Under the pieces are notes generated by a model. That model saw only the letters and a program-made list of their open reading frames with translations, was not told where the DNA came from and ran no database searches. From assembly GCF_030272615.1 (NCBI RefSeq), contig NC_081412.1, positions 476,787,657-476,851,656 on the forward strand: a stretch of DNA of 64,000 nucleotides. The letters are read 5' to 3'. The stretch comes from Cryptomeria japonica. Its lineage: Eukaryota > Streptophyta > Pinopsida > Cupressales > Cupressaceae. Each line of letters opens with the position of its first letter. Position 1 is the first letter of the stretch. The translations under genes were made by a program, and so were the position numbers. Below, in pieces: positions 54,418 through 63,542 of the stretch.

Positions 54418-55134
54418 TCACCTGCAGATGCATCCTTTATTTTTACTTTTTTTGTGATCTAGTGCTGCCATTGACTGGTTTTCAGCAATAGATCCTTTAT
54501 TTCGTTCATTTTTGCGACTGAGAGACTTGGCACTCCCTTGATTGTAGATGTCGTTACTTTGTTCACTGGTAGAGTCTATTTCTAGGTTGATGGTACACAA
54601 GTAATGGATAATCGAATCATCATTTGGGAAAATTGGTATGTCATGATTTTCAGGTTCATCCTAGTCTATGAGGTCAGGAAATATAAGTGGTAAAGAGTCA
54701 TTGGGTGGGTCAAGTTCAGCTGCTGTAAGTGTCAGGATGGAGATATCATTGTGGTTGGTTGGGATATTAAATAAGTTAATGATTTTGTCGAGGTCTTCGA
54801 TGGTATCATCTTCTATGTAAACTTTCTCATAATGTCGCAGCTCATTTTCCTTGGCGTCATAGATATTATGTGGACCAAATTCAAGTAGTCTAGGCTCTGT
54901 GCCTTGTTCTTCTTGAGAAATGGGTGTATGAATGTCATTTACAGCAATATCTTTAGTAACATTGGAACAACTACCCCATTCATATTCATTTGAATCAGTC
55001 TCAGAGGTATTATCCCATATTCTGGCAGTGCTGTGGACTGGTATGTTGTAGGGTGAAAACATGTCTTTGAAGATTGATACGAGCTTGATAGTTTTCTCTG
55101 ATTCTGTATCAGATCCTGCTTCTACTCTTTGCAT
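54418..55134 (-). pseudogene. Acidic protease-RT linker of gypsy pol
   Basis: Two frames in line (55134-54661 and 54600-54418) give a Ser/Thr/Asp/Glu-rich linker: EAGSDTESEKTIKLVSIFKD, then YEKVYIEDDTIEDLDKIINL, ILTLTAAELDPPNDSLPLIF, later AALDHKKSKNKG. Equivalent sequence is present in the older element (15073-15480: ILTLTNTSQ.., DHEKVKEN). No catalytic motif. This kind of spacer between protease/G-patch and RT is known in large plant gypsy elements. Confidence 0.7.
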
Positions 55135-55374
55135 TTTATCATATGCTGTCTCTCCTCGGGGAGTAATGATGTGATCAGGGAGGGATTCTTCTTTGTTTGA
55201 AACTGTTTCTTGAACATGATGTACTTCCGCACAAGGTGTTTCTGTCTTTTGATTGACTAATTTCTCTTGATGTTTCTTTTTTCCCTAGTATTCACGTTCC
55301 TTGCATATTGTTTCTGCTGATTCAAATAATGCCTCCTACCATGAGTCCTCCTTGTATTTCTTCTTTTCCTTCCA

Positions 55375-55938
55375 CTAAGGTCTTTGGTATTTGCTTGGTG
55401 TCTTCCTTGGTGGTAGAGTGTGTTTATAGTCCAATCCTGTTTTGTTTTTACAAAAGGGTGAAGGAGGATCTAATGGTTTTGTGACACCTTCCTGATGCTT
55501 GTCAATAGGTCCTTTGCCATTGTATCCCATTTGTTGCATGATCAAGTAGCCTTTTACATACAAATGTGTTGGTATAGCTACTTCCATAGTAGCCACTTTG
55601 TCTTTTTCCTCATCCTTGTATAGCCAACTAAGGATGTCCTTTTCCTCTGATTCATGTGCTAGTGTGCCTAGTTGGATAAACTTGCCATCAAACTTGGTGA
55701 TGGGCTGTGCTGCTTGATGTGTTGATGCTGTAGGTAATCCATGAGATTTAGGTGATGCTGGTAAGTTGGCTAAACACAAGGGTTTCAAAGAGTATTCTCC
55801 CATACCTTGCTCTTTGATTTTCATTTTCTGCTTGAAATCCATAGATAGCGATTTAGACTTTTCTTGCTGAAGATTTGGTGTTGAGGAACTTTGTTTTTCT
55901 CTATTATGTGGAACCAAATTGTCTTGGGCTGCCCCCAT
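55375..55938 (-). CDS. G-patch-containing segment of gypsy pol
   Basis: The open frame (187 residues) ends in HLYVKGYLIMQQMGYNGKGP then IDKHQEGVTKPLDPPSPF, a G-patch-like motif (aromatic-hydrophobic-x-x-MGY.GKG...G). G-patches bind nucleic acid or helicases and occur next to the protease in some retroviruses and plant gypsy elements. The N-terminal part (SLSMDFKQKMKIKEQGMGEY, ITKFDGKFIQLGTLAHESEE, DILSWLYKDEE) matches 14640-14700 of the older element. Role here is inferred from position. Confidence 0.7.
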   Translation of the reverse strand: MGAAQDNLVPHNREKQSSSTPNLQQEKSKSLSMDFKQKMKIKEQGMGEYSLKPLCLANLPASPKSHGLPTASTHQAAQPITKFDGKFIQLGTLAHESEEKDILSWLYKDEEKDKVATMEVAIPTHLYVKGYLIMQQMGYNGKGPIDKHQEGVTKPLDPPSPFCKNKTGLDYKHTLPPRKTPSKYQRP

Positions 55939-55986
55939 AGCATTACAATGTTGAAAAGGGTTATGATCTTCTGATATAAAAATCTC

Positions 55987-56310
55987 CTATCCATTGTAGG
56001 GGAACTTAACATATTGGTGATAAGTAGAAGGTACTGCTTGCATTTCATGTATCCAAGGTCGACCTAATACGATATTATACGTGAGGTCTATGTCTAAGAC
56101 CCGACACATAGTGTCCTTTTGTAATGGTCCTACCCTAATTGGCAACATTACTATTCCTTTGGATGATCTTTCTTCATCATCATATGCTTTGATAGTGATC
56201 TTTTTGCGTGGATCAATAGATTTCTCAGAGAATCCTAATGCACGGATAAGTTTCAAGGTACAAATATTGAGTCCAACTCCTCCATCTATTAATACTCTTT
56301 TGACTCAATG
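55987..56310 (-). pseudogene. Gypsy aspartic protease
   Basis: VKRVLIDGGVGLNICTLKLI carries the retropepsin active site in the DGG form. It is followed by KKITIKAYDDEERSSKGIVM, RVGPLQKDTMCRVLDIDLTY and NIVLGRPWIHEM (the ILG.PW flap-side motif of the family). A stop just upstream (56305-56307) separates it from gag, and another follows at 55986. It would process the Gag-Pol polyprotein. The older element has the same motif at about 14010-14080. Confidence 0.85.
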
Positions 56311-56789
56311 TTTGTAGACCAAGACTTTAATGTGGAGTGGAGTATTATGTGGATGGCTTAATGAGATATTATCATGCTCAGAAAAGGTGAGGTTATGAGG
56401 CCCTGTCATGTGATCCACCATGGATTGGAATTTGTCAGCATCCAGATCTTGAGGTACATTTGTTTCCAAAAGTGCTTGTTCCAAGATGTCTTTGTGTTTT
56501 GGCTAAAGTTTTAGCAACTCAAGTATAGATATTTGAGCAGGAGTTTTGAGCAGTTGACTGACTAGATCATATTGAATTTTGGATATGGTGTTTTTTGTTG
56601 ACGTATGTCCCTTCAAGACATATTTTTGAGCTCTGATGGTTACATTGATGGATTCATGTTCACACTTTTCTTTGATTGTAATGACATTTACTTGATTGTT
56701 CTCAGCTGATATATGATTAATGGTGTTATTGTATATGTGATTGATACGAGCTCCATGTGTATCATTTGAGGTTGAAGCTCCATCCTTTT

Positions 56790-57250
56790 AGCTTGGAAGA
56801 GGATTCTTAAAGGCTTCACGGTCACCATTTGTCTTGAGACCATCGATTGTTAAATCGCCTCTATCAATCATGTCTTGAACAATGTTCTTCAGTCTCATGC
56901 AATCATTTGTTTGATGGCCTTTGTTGCAATGAAAATCACAAAAGTGTGAGTCATTCCACCAGGGTGGTTTGATTTGTGGTTCAAAGTTGTTGATTGCTGG
57001 TAAGGAGACAATTTTGTTTGCCAGGAGTTCTTTGAATGCTGACTTTAATGATTGCCCTAAAAGTGTGTAGATGCGTTTTGGAAAGTTGTTGGTCTTACCT
57101 CATGAGTTTGTATTAGGTCCTCGATTGGTGTTATTGTCTTGGGTATTGTTGGTGTTGTTAAGATGATCTTGATTGGTAGTTGGTGCATAAGTGTTAGTAC
57201 CTTGGTTAGCACCTTTTTGATTTTTGGTAGCCTAAGGATTACCTGATAAA
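56790..57250 (-). pseudogene. Gypsy gag C-terminal part with zinc knuckle
   Basis: The minus strand gives an Asn/Thr/Gln-rich tail (NNTNNTQDNNTNRGPNTN), then RIYTLLGQSLKSAFKELLAN, then FCDFHCNKGHQTNDCMRLKN. The last fits CX2HX4HX4C, a variant knuckle usual in this gypsy group. IVQDMIDRGDLTIDGLK follows. Stops near 57247, 57103 and 56790 break the frame. The knuckle would bind the genomic RNA. Confidence 0.75.
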
Positions 57251-57261
57251 TCTAACACTGG

Positions 57262-57963
57262 TTATTTGGACTTCGTATCATTAGGATCATGTCCTCCTTC
57301 ATTTACAATATTTTTTTTTCGGGTCCAGAACCTGGATTCGTCTAAGTTGTTGTTGTTTTGGTTATTGTAATTAGAGTTGGATGAATTCATCCCTTTTTTG
57401 AAAAATTTCAATGTTCCTTTCTTGACACATGCCTCTTCTACTTGGATGCCATTCTCAATCAATTTAGCAAAAGATGGCATGCATTGGAGTTTGAGTATGT
57501 AACTCATCTCACTATTTAAATTGCTGATGAAAAATTCCATCTTTTCCTTCTCAGGTACATCTCGAGGATACCTTGAGACCATTTGTCGCCAATGTTGAAG
57601 GAACACCATGAATGTTTCATTGTTCTTTTGTTTGGTATTGTAGACATCTAGCATGGTGATGGCATGTTGAATGTTGTAGGAATATTGAGTAATGAATTTG
57701 TTGACTAACTCATCAAAGGATTTGACATGAGGTGTGATTTTGGATAACCATTCTATTGTTTGCCCTCCCAAGCTTCTTGGGAATAATCTCGTTAAATAAG
57801 TGTCATCATGGGCAAATTCTAGGCTCATGGTGCAAAATTCCCGGACATGATCGCGGGGATCGCTTTTCCCATCATATTTGTCAAATTTGGGAATGTCTGA
57901 ATTTGGGGGAAAAGGTACCATGTTTAACCTCCTGTCAAAAGGATAAGGAAAAATTTCATTCAA
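57262..57963 (-). CDS. Gypsy gag core (capsid)
   Basis: An open frame of 233 residues: IFPYPFDRRLNMVPFPPNSD, IPKFDKYDGKSDPRDHVREF, DDTYLTRLFPRSLGGQTIEW, then FMVFLQHWRQMVSRYPRDVP and AKLIENGIQVEEACVKKG, ending in an Asn-rich stretch. This is the Retrotransposon gag domain of Ty3/gypsy elements. The first Met is internal; in-frame stops just upstream separate it from the N-terminal part. The old copy at 12719-13330 aligns throughout. Confidence 0.9.
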   Translation of the reverse strand: MNEIFPYPFDRRLNMVPFPPNSDIPKFDKYDGKSDPRDHVREFCTMSLEFAHDDTYLTRLFPRSLGGQTIEWLSKITPHVKSFDELVNKFITQYSYNIQHAITMLDVYNTKQKNNETFMVFLQHWRQMVSRYPRDVPEKEKMEFFISNLNSEMSYILKLQCMPSFAKLIENGIQVEEACVKKGTLKFFKKGMNSSNSNYNNQNNNNLDESRFWTRKKNIVNEGGHDPNDTKSK

Positions 57964-58455
57964 GGAATACTATTCTGTTCATCCTTGTTACATGTCTTGC
58001 ATCTGTTTTTGCAGCATTTGTATTTGCTGTGTAAGAGAAACCAAGGGTGCATTTGTTTGCCAAGGGAAGATTTCTTCCCTCACATTGTTTCTAGTTTGGA
58101 ATGGCGTGTGTAGCGGTATGTTTTGCTCGGGTAAATTCTGCTCAGGTAAGTTTTTCTCAGGCATGTTTTTCTCAGGTATGTTTTGTTCATGGTCATGTGC
58201 TTCCTCCTCTCTTTGTCATTATTGATAAGCATAATGTTGAGACCTTTTTCTAAATATGTCAGTATCGAAGTCTTCAAGGAGTTTAACTCCTTTTCTTGTG
58301 AGCATGAGTAGGTATTTTTCTTTGTCATTTTCCATGAGTTTTTCCACAAGTTTTTGAAATGAAGCGCTTTCTTGACACTCTTGGAGGAGTTCCACATAAA
58401 TTTTTGTGTCTTCTAGATTTGGATATTCGAAAGGATTTGATAATCTTTGATCCAT
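57964..58455 (-). pseudogene. Gypsy gag N-terminal part
   Basis: From MDQRLSNPFEYPNLEDTKIY (58455) the frame runs through LLQECQESASFQKLVEKLME and KYLLMLTRKGVKLLEDFDTD to a stop at 58219. It resumes in the same gene after a frame change with HEQNIPEKNMPEKNLPEQNL, a short repeat of PE(K/Q)N(M/L/I) units (about 58190-58110), then LVSLTQQIQMLQKQMQDM, a helical Gln-rich segment. The 58455 Met is a plausible true gag start, about 0.9 kb downstream of the 21-bp leader array. Confidence 0.7.
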
Positions 58456-59364
58456 GTTGGACTCTGGTTGTGTTTTGCTTTGTTTGTTTTATTGAGAGAA
58501 AGTATCAACGGGCATCTAGTAGAAACTTTCTGTAACAAAGGGAATGAACTCCTCTTCGATGTTTTGCTCAGGGGTTGGTGGTTCAAATCGAGGTATATTG
58601 TAAGTGATGCACACTTCGGGGAAGAAAGCTGGATTGATCTTTCCTCCTTGATTTAGGCGTTGACTGAATGTTAATTTTTGACAGAATGCTCTACTCCTCA
58701 ATGGTTCCTTGTCAAATTCGTTTGTTTTGTCTTGAAGATAAAAGTGCATATGACGGAGGAATGTTCGATGAGATTTGAAGAGTTGGCGATTGATGTATAA
58801 AAATTTATTCCATTTGGCAAGTTTCAGAGAACTGGGTTGTTGTTTCCTCAACTTAGTGTTATGATAAATACTCTTTCTTCTTAGAATATGAGGATTAGTC
58901 ATGCACAAGTGATCAATGGTTTCCTTTGATTTGTTTTGGATTCAAGATATCTTGTTTGTAAAATTAAGTTTTACTTGATCAAATGAAGGTTTAGATGCCC
59001 CCTCATGACAAAGCATGTCAAATGATATGGAATAAGAGATTTCCCAATATGGAAACTCGATTTGACAACTTGGAGTTTAAAACAAGTATGTTTTGTATAA
59101 AAATCCATTTGATTGAAGGACCTTTTGATACGTGTGATGGTGTTTCCTGATTTTGAATGGAGAGATGTGTTTTATCCTTTGACTAGTTTTTGGATTTGGA
59201 CAACTTTGTTTTACGAAAAACTTGCTTTTGGAGTAGTTTTGATACTTTGATTTTGATTTTCTGTTTGATGGAGTTTAAGATGAGAAAAGAAGGTTTCCTA
59301 AACTGTTTTTAGATTTTTAAAAAATAGATTCTGTTTTGCCCCTTGTTTTCTCAGTTTCTGCTAT
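58456..59364 (-). other. Leader region between the 21-bp array and gag, with an unassigned frame
   Basis: Minus-strand 58908-58516 is open for 130 residues (KQQPSSLKLAKWNKFLYINR, FDKEPLRSRAFCQKLTFSQR, ITYNIPRFEPPTPEQNIEEE) and lies directly upstream of the gag frame, separated by a stop. It may be the extreme N-terminus of gag or a small leader ORF. I do not recognise a domain. The remaining sequence is noncoding and T-rich on the plus strand. Confidence 0.5.
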
Positions 59365-59702
59365 GCGCTACTGACTTTCTGCAACGTGCTAGAGAATGAA
59401 CTCCACGCACTAAGCTGCCTTTCTAACGCGCTAACTAGATTGTTTGAGTTTGTTTTGGTTTGAAATGTTATGCACTAATATGTCCTATCAATGTGCTAAT
59501 AACTGATCTTGACGCGCTAGTGTTTGGTCTCAATGCACTAAGCTGTTGCTTCAACGCGCTAGAATGTTTTCTGAAAGCGCGTAGGTTTGAACTGCTAATT
59601 TGGATTTGATTATGCACCAAATTTTAGTACTGATGCACTATGTTGAAGCTTACATGCGCTAAACTATGGTTCCAAAGTGCTAAGATGTTTCTCTTACGTG
59701 CT
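59365..59702 (-). repeat. TAGCGC array with 21-bp period, gag side
   Basis: On the plus strand the core is ACGCGCTAA (variants ATGCACTAA, ATGTGCTAA, ACGTGCTA). It starts at 59365, 59386, 59407, 59428, 59472, 59493, 59514, 59535, 59556, 59577, 59614, 59635, 59656, 59677 and 59698; all steps are 21 bp except 44 and 37. Read in gag sense it is TTAGCGCGT, the same core and period as 46669-47124 but on the other strand. The sequence between cores is not conserved. Confidence 0.92.
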
Positions 59703-60766
59703 AAACTACCCTGATAATTTTGACTTGGTAGTTTTCTGTGATTTTTTTTGAATTTTTTCTTAACTGTGATAGATGATTTTCTGAAGTAAGAAATGAATGC
59801 ACAACACAAAAGAGATAACCATTTTTCCTAGTCTAAACAATGAGTGTATGTTTTATGAGGATGTGTTCAAATCCCCAATGTTTCAACAGGTTTGGATACA
59901 TAAAATACAAATCAATCAGACTCTTTATTCAAAGGTCATCGACAATACCATAGCTCACTAGTCTCGATACTCCATTAGCTCAAACAGCCTTGTCACCCCT
60001 AGGGGGCGCACATTTTTTTGCCTTTTGCCAGAAATTAACTCAAAGTGAATCGCTTCACAGTTGAGTAGTTATCTTGGGAGATATATGGTGAGTAATCTTG
60101 GGGGCAGATTCTTCCCAACCCTTGCACTATGATACTGCAAATGTTTGGATACTAACTTGGCTCAAGGTTTCTATCTCTAAGGTTCTTAATCAGGCTTCCT
60201 GTTCGGCCGCCAATGATAAACTCCCTTAGGAGACTTCCCAACCTTTAGAACAAAGGATTTATGTATCGTAAAGATACTGGGGGAAGGCTAATTGATGCGC
60301 GCAACCATTGAAAAGGACTTTCGTCACTTTCCACTTTTGATTATACTATGTTGGAACACTTGGTGTCAAAGCCGTTCCCCACTTAGGTCATTCCCCTCAC
60401 ACCGGCCAAAGAATGGATTTAAGAGTTTTTCAACTACTCAGGAGGGCAGACCTACTAAAGCTTTTAATGCTTAAACACTGAAAGTGTAAGAGTGGTCTGG
60501 CTTTTTGATCACCCAGTTAAGGGGAGAGCATATTCCTTCCACTTTTGAATCAAAGCACACAAGTGTTCTTTTTAACCTTTTATTGCAATGATTTGGTAAA
60601 ATCTATATGGAGATATTGCTCCACAAAAACATTGTGTTCATTTTATCCCATCAAATCAGTGATTATCTGAGCTAGTAAAGGAACCTGGTCAACAAAGCAA
60701 AATTTCAATTTTGGTGGCCAACAAAAGAAATTGACAAAAGGGGAAGAACTTCCCTCTTTAATGGTT
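59703..60766. other. Noncoding sequence at the 5' end of the minus-strand gypsy element
   Basis: No gene is visible. At about 60198-60213 the minus strand reads TTGGCGGCCGAACAGG just inside TATCA, which could be a PBS next to an LTR end. However, 60214-60766 shows no similarity to the LTR at 44566-46099, so the 5' LTR is either lost, very different or elsewhere. The LTR fragment at 60767 cuts this region. Confidence 0.4.
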
Positions 60767-61305
60767 TTATGCTACTGACCTAATTGTTGTCTATAAGGTC
60801 AATGATGTTTGTTATTGTTTGTGTTGGTAAATGTTGTGTTTTTATCCAAGTAATGAGATACTTGCCAGACCAGTGAGTGGAAAACTGCAGAGTGTGATTG
60901 CAGAGTAGAGGAATTGAAAGGGATCTGCCTTAGCATGTAGTGCTATTATCAAATCAGATCTTTACCTATTGTCTTCTAACCATTTCAATAGTAGGAAAAT
61001 CCCTTTGTCGGGTAGCTTTAACATGATTATTGTAAATCCTCTAACCAGGTGACTCAAGATCATCGAGTTCTTCAAATCCTCTAGCAAGGTAACCTTTAGC
61101 AGGGTTTCAACCTTTAACAAGGTATATAGCAATCCCTTAACCGAGTGATCTTTAATAGGATCGGTTCCTAATAGAACCTTATTGTAAAGTCTTTAACCGG
61201 ACTAGGCTCCTAACAGAGCGAGCTTCAAAAGAGTTCAAAAAAAAGCTTGTGGGTATTCATCCCCACCGTGGTTTTTCCCATTTGGGTTTCCATGTGAAAA
61301 ATCTG
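60767..61305 (+). repeat. Copia LTR fragment
   Basis: It starts abruptly in the middle of a copia LTR (GTTTTATGCTACTGACC) and matches 43725-44151 closely, then goes on through TTTAACCGGACTAGG and ACCGTGGTTTTTCCC..GGGTTTCCATG to about 61305. Its 5' half and terminal CACCCCCC block are missing. It contains repeated words AATCCTCTAACMAGGTGA. Confidence 0.75.
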
Positions 61306-61317
61306 TTAGCATTTTCA

Positions 61318-61328
61318 CAAAAGGAGAT
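61318..61328 (+). other. Polypurine-tract-like sequence before the copia LTR
   Basis: CACAAAAGGAGAT directly precedes the LTR start TGTTAGCATC, like CCAAAGGGGGAGAT before the LTR at 22926. It is preceded by TGTTAGCATTTT, which repeats the first bases of the LTR. This suggests the LTR also served as 3' LTR of an upstream, now deleted, element. Confidence 0.5.
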
Positions 61329-62813
61329 TGTTAGCATCTCAGTAAGTTTGTTGGTATGAGGATATTGAGAAGGTTGTTGGAGATTGTTGATATAATTGAG
61401 AAAGGATGATTACTATCTTAATAATATTATTTTGTCATTGATGTCAAGCAATCAATCTTCTAATTCAGTATGATGTTGCCATATCTTAATGAGTATGTTT
61501 TGATAAGTATAAAGATGTCAGTAAGAGACATAGAATGAATGTGAAAATAAAAGGGGAATAATAAGTTATTCAATGGACAACTATTACCGAGTTAGAGAGT
61601 GATGAGATTATGTTATTTTGATTGTTTTGATATCCTATATGTGAGTATTCAAAGACTGAACAAAAATGAGAAAAGATTTCAAGCTATAGAATTAGTTAAG
61701 GCTTGATACTGTTCTATGTTACCAAGCAAGATGCTAGTCGGTAAACCCTAAGGTTATCACTATCGGTTAAAGAAGGCAGAATATCTACCGAGTGAAGTTC
61801 ATTATTTACCGAGTAACAACCGAGTAATGACATAATGCATTGGATGGATAAATACATTAGTAAATGTAGAATACCAATAAGCTGGAGTTGATCAGATGAT
61901 TGGTATGTCGTGCAAGAAGTTTGTTGAGGATCTACGACATCGAAAATACAAGAGATAAGATCTACAACACAGATTGAACGGCCATAACCTAGCACAAGTT
62001 CCAAGGCAAGGTAAAACGCTTTCAGATTGAAGGATACAATGAACCTAGTCACGTTTTAAGATCTGATGGCTAAGATTGATCATGGGAAATGTGATCAAGG
62101 AGATTAAGCGGTTAGGTATTGTTCATAAATAAGAAACTGTTGATGAACAATGCATGCGGGAAAAATAGAAAAAAAGTGACACGATAGTAGTGATCACCGA
62201 GCACAGAAGATTGAAGATATGATTGAAGAACAGATTGAGAAGCCCAACAAGAAGCAAGATAAATCTTATGACAAGATTGTTTTGAGCATATAGAATCTGC
62301 TTTAGCATTTCAGATGTGAAGTTGCAGATATATTTTATTACTGTTATTTATTTTGTAAGTGACAAGAAATCTCTTAACCGAGTGGACTTAACAATCTTAT
62401 TTGTAAACCCTCTAGCAAGGTAACATTCTAAATGAGTGTTTGAAATCCTTTGACAAGGTCACTTCTAATAAAGTGCAAGACTCTAACAAGTTTGAGGGAA
62501 ATCCCTTAACTAGGTCACATCTAGCAATGTGTTTTTGTAATTTGTAACTGGATTAGCTTTTAACCGAGCATACTCTAGAAGGGTATATTTCTTAGTGAGT
62601 CCGAAATCCCACAATGGTTTTTCCCTATTTGGGTTTCCACATTAAATCTGGTGTTAAATGTGTTGTGATGTTTTAAGTGTATCTGTTTATGAGTATTGAA
62701 TGATTTACAGTCATAGTTGCATATCAGTAAAGGCTACCGAGGTTGAATCTGGTGAATATATTGTATAGTGAAGTTTTTATGATTCAACCCCCCCCCCCTC
62801 ATCTTAACTAACA
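61329..62813 (+). repeat. 5' LTR of a copia element
   Basis: The LTR begins TGTTAGCATCTCAG and ends ..ATCTTAACTAACA, with a 6-bp TGTTAG/CTAACA inverted end, 1485 bp. The PBS follows two bases later. Landmarks are GGTTTTTCCC..GGGTTTCCACAT (62612-62650), repeated AATCCTYTRACAAGGTNAC words (62370-62590) and a run of 11 C (62788-62798) in the usual ACCCCCC position. It is the only LTR here followed by its own internal region. Confidence 0.88.
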
Positions 62814-62815
62814 AT

Positions 62816-62827
62816 TGGTATCAGAGC
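62816..62827 (+). other. Primer binding site (initiator Met tRNA type)
   Basis: TGGTATCAGAGC lies two bases after the LTR end. Same PBS as at 1858-1869. Confidence 0.93.
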
Positions 62828-62876
62828 TTTGGACTCCAAAAGAAAATTTTAAAGGTACTTGAGGCAAGATTCGAAG

Positions 62877-63542
62877 ATGTATAAAAGGGATGCACCAAAG
62901 CTAAACAAGTCAAGTTTCTCCACATGGCAGAAAAGGATGAAGCTGCATTTATCAGGAATTGGAGAATATGCAACATATTATCTGGAGAATGATTACATAG
63001 CACCTAGCACCAACCCAATGACAATGGAAGAGATAAAGGCAAAGCAAGAACATATTCAAGCTATGATTGAAATAACATCTGCATTAACCAACTCAGAGTT
63101 TAATGATCTAGAAGGCTGGAATGATGCCAAAGCGATGTGGACCAAGCTTATATCTGTGTATGGTGGTGATGAACATGTTCAGAGAGAAAAAGTAGACAGT
63201 CTAAAAGGTCAACTTGAATCCATGAGAATGAATGAAGGTGAGAACATAACCCAATACAGTACAAGGTTAAAGGAAACTGTCAATCAAATCAAAGGAGCAA
63301 GAGGAACTATTGAAGAAAAGGATGTAACAAGTAGGTTGCTTAGAACACTTCTACCTGCTTATGCCATTCGAGTCTCTGCAATCAATGAATTAAGGTCTGT
63401 GCCAAACATGCCAGTCTCTTTGGATGCTACTATCAGTAAGCTACATGCATTTGAGCTAGGTAATTTTGATAACAGTGGGTCCTCGGTAAATAAAGTTGAA
63501 TCTGCATTCAGTTCTTTTCATATTGGTGAATCTGATGATTAA
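62877..63542 (+). CDS. Copia gag, N-terminal part (UBN2 type)
   Basis: ATG at 62877 opens MYKRDAPKLNKSSFSTWQKR, then MKLHLSGIGEYATYYLENDY. The UBN2 core follows: NSEFNDLEGWNDAKAMWTKL, SVYGGDEHVQREKVDSLKGQ, MRMNEGENITQYSTRLKETV, LLRTLLPAYAIRVSAINELR. It is open for 221 residues and ends at TAA 63540-63542. The start is 49 bp after the PBS, normal for copia. It is the least damaged copia gene in the window. Downstream the frame breaks before the zinc knuckle. Confidence 0.92.
   Translation: MYKRDAPKLNKSSFSTWQKRMKLHLSGIGEYATYYLENDYIAPSTNPMTMEEIKAKQEHIQAMIEITSALTNSEFNDLEGWNDAKAMWTKLISVYGGDEHVQREKVDSLKGQLESMRMNEGENITQYSTRLKETVNQIKGARGTIEEKDVTSRLLRTLLPAYAIRVSAINELRSVPNMPVSLDATISKLHAFELGNFDNSGSSVNKVESAFSSFHIGESDD

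Larger units (their letters stand above)
44566..60213 (-). mobile_element. Minus-strand Ty3/gypsy element with an antisense PMD gene
   Basis: From high to low coordinates it holds: leader with a 21-bp array (59.4-59.7 kb), gag, protease, G-patch, acidic linker, RT, RNase H and integrase (to 51056). Then come an extra antisense gene (47.7-49.7 kb), a second array, a polypurine tract (46100-46114) and the 3' LTR (44566-46099). Domain order and DGG protease suggest the Tat-like side of plant gypsy elements (inference). A 5' LTR matching the 3' LTR was not found; a weak PBS-like TGGCGGCCGAACAGG lies on the minus strand at about 60198-60212. Frame breaks throughout pol make it non-autonomous. Confidence 0.8.

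Noticed and set aside
60214-60766. 5' LTR of the minus-strand gypsy element
   Set aside because: A PBS-like sequence is next to it, but there is no similarity to the 3' LTR at 44566-46099, so I did not call it an LTR.
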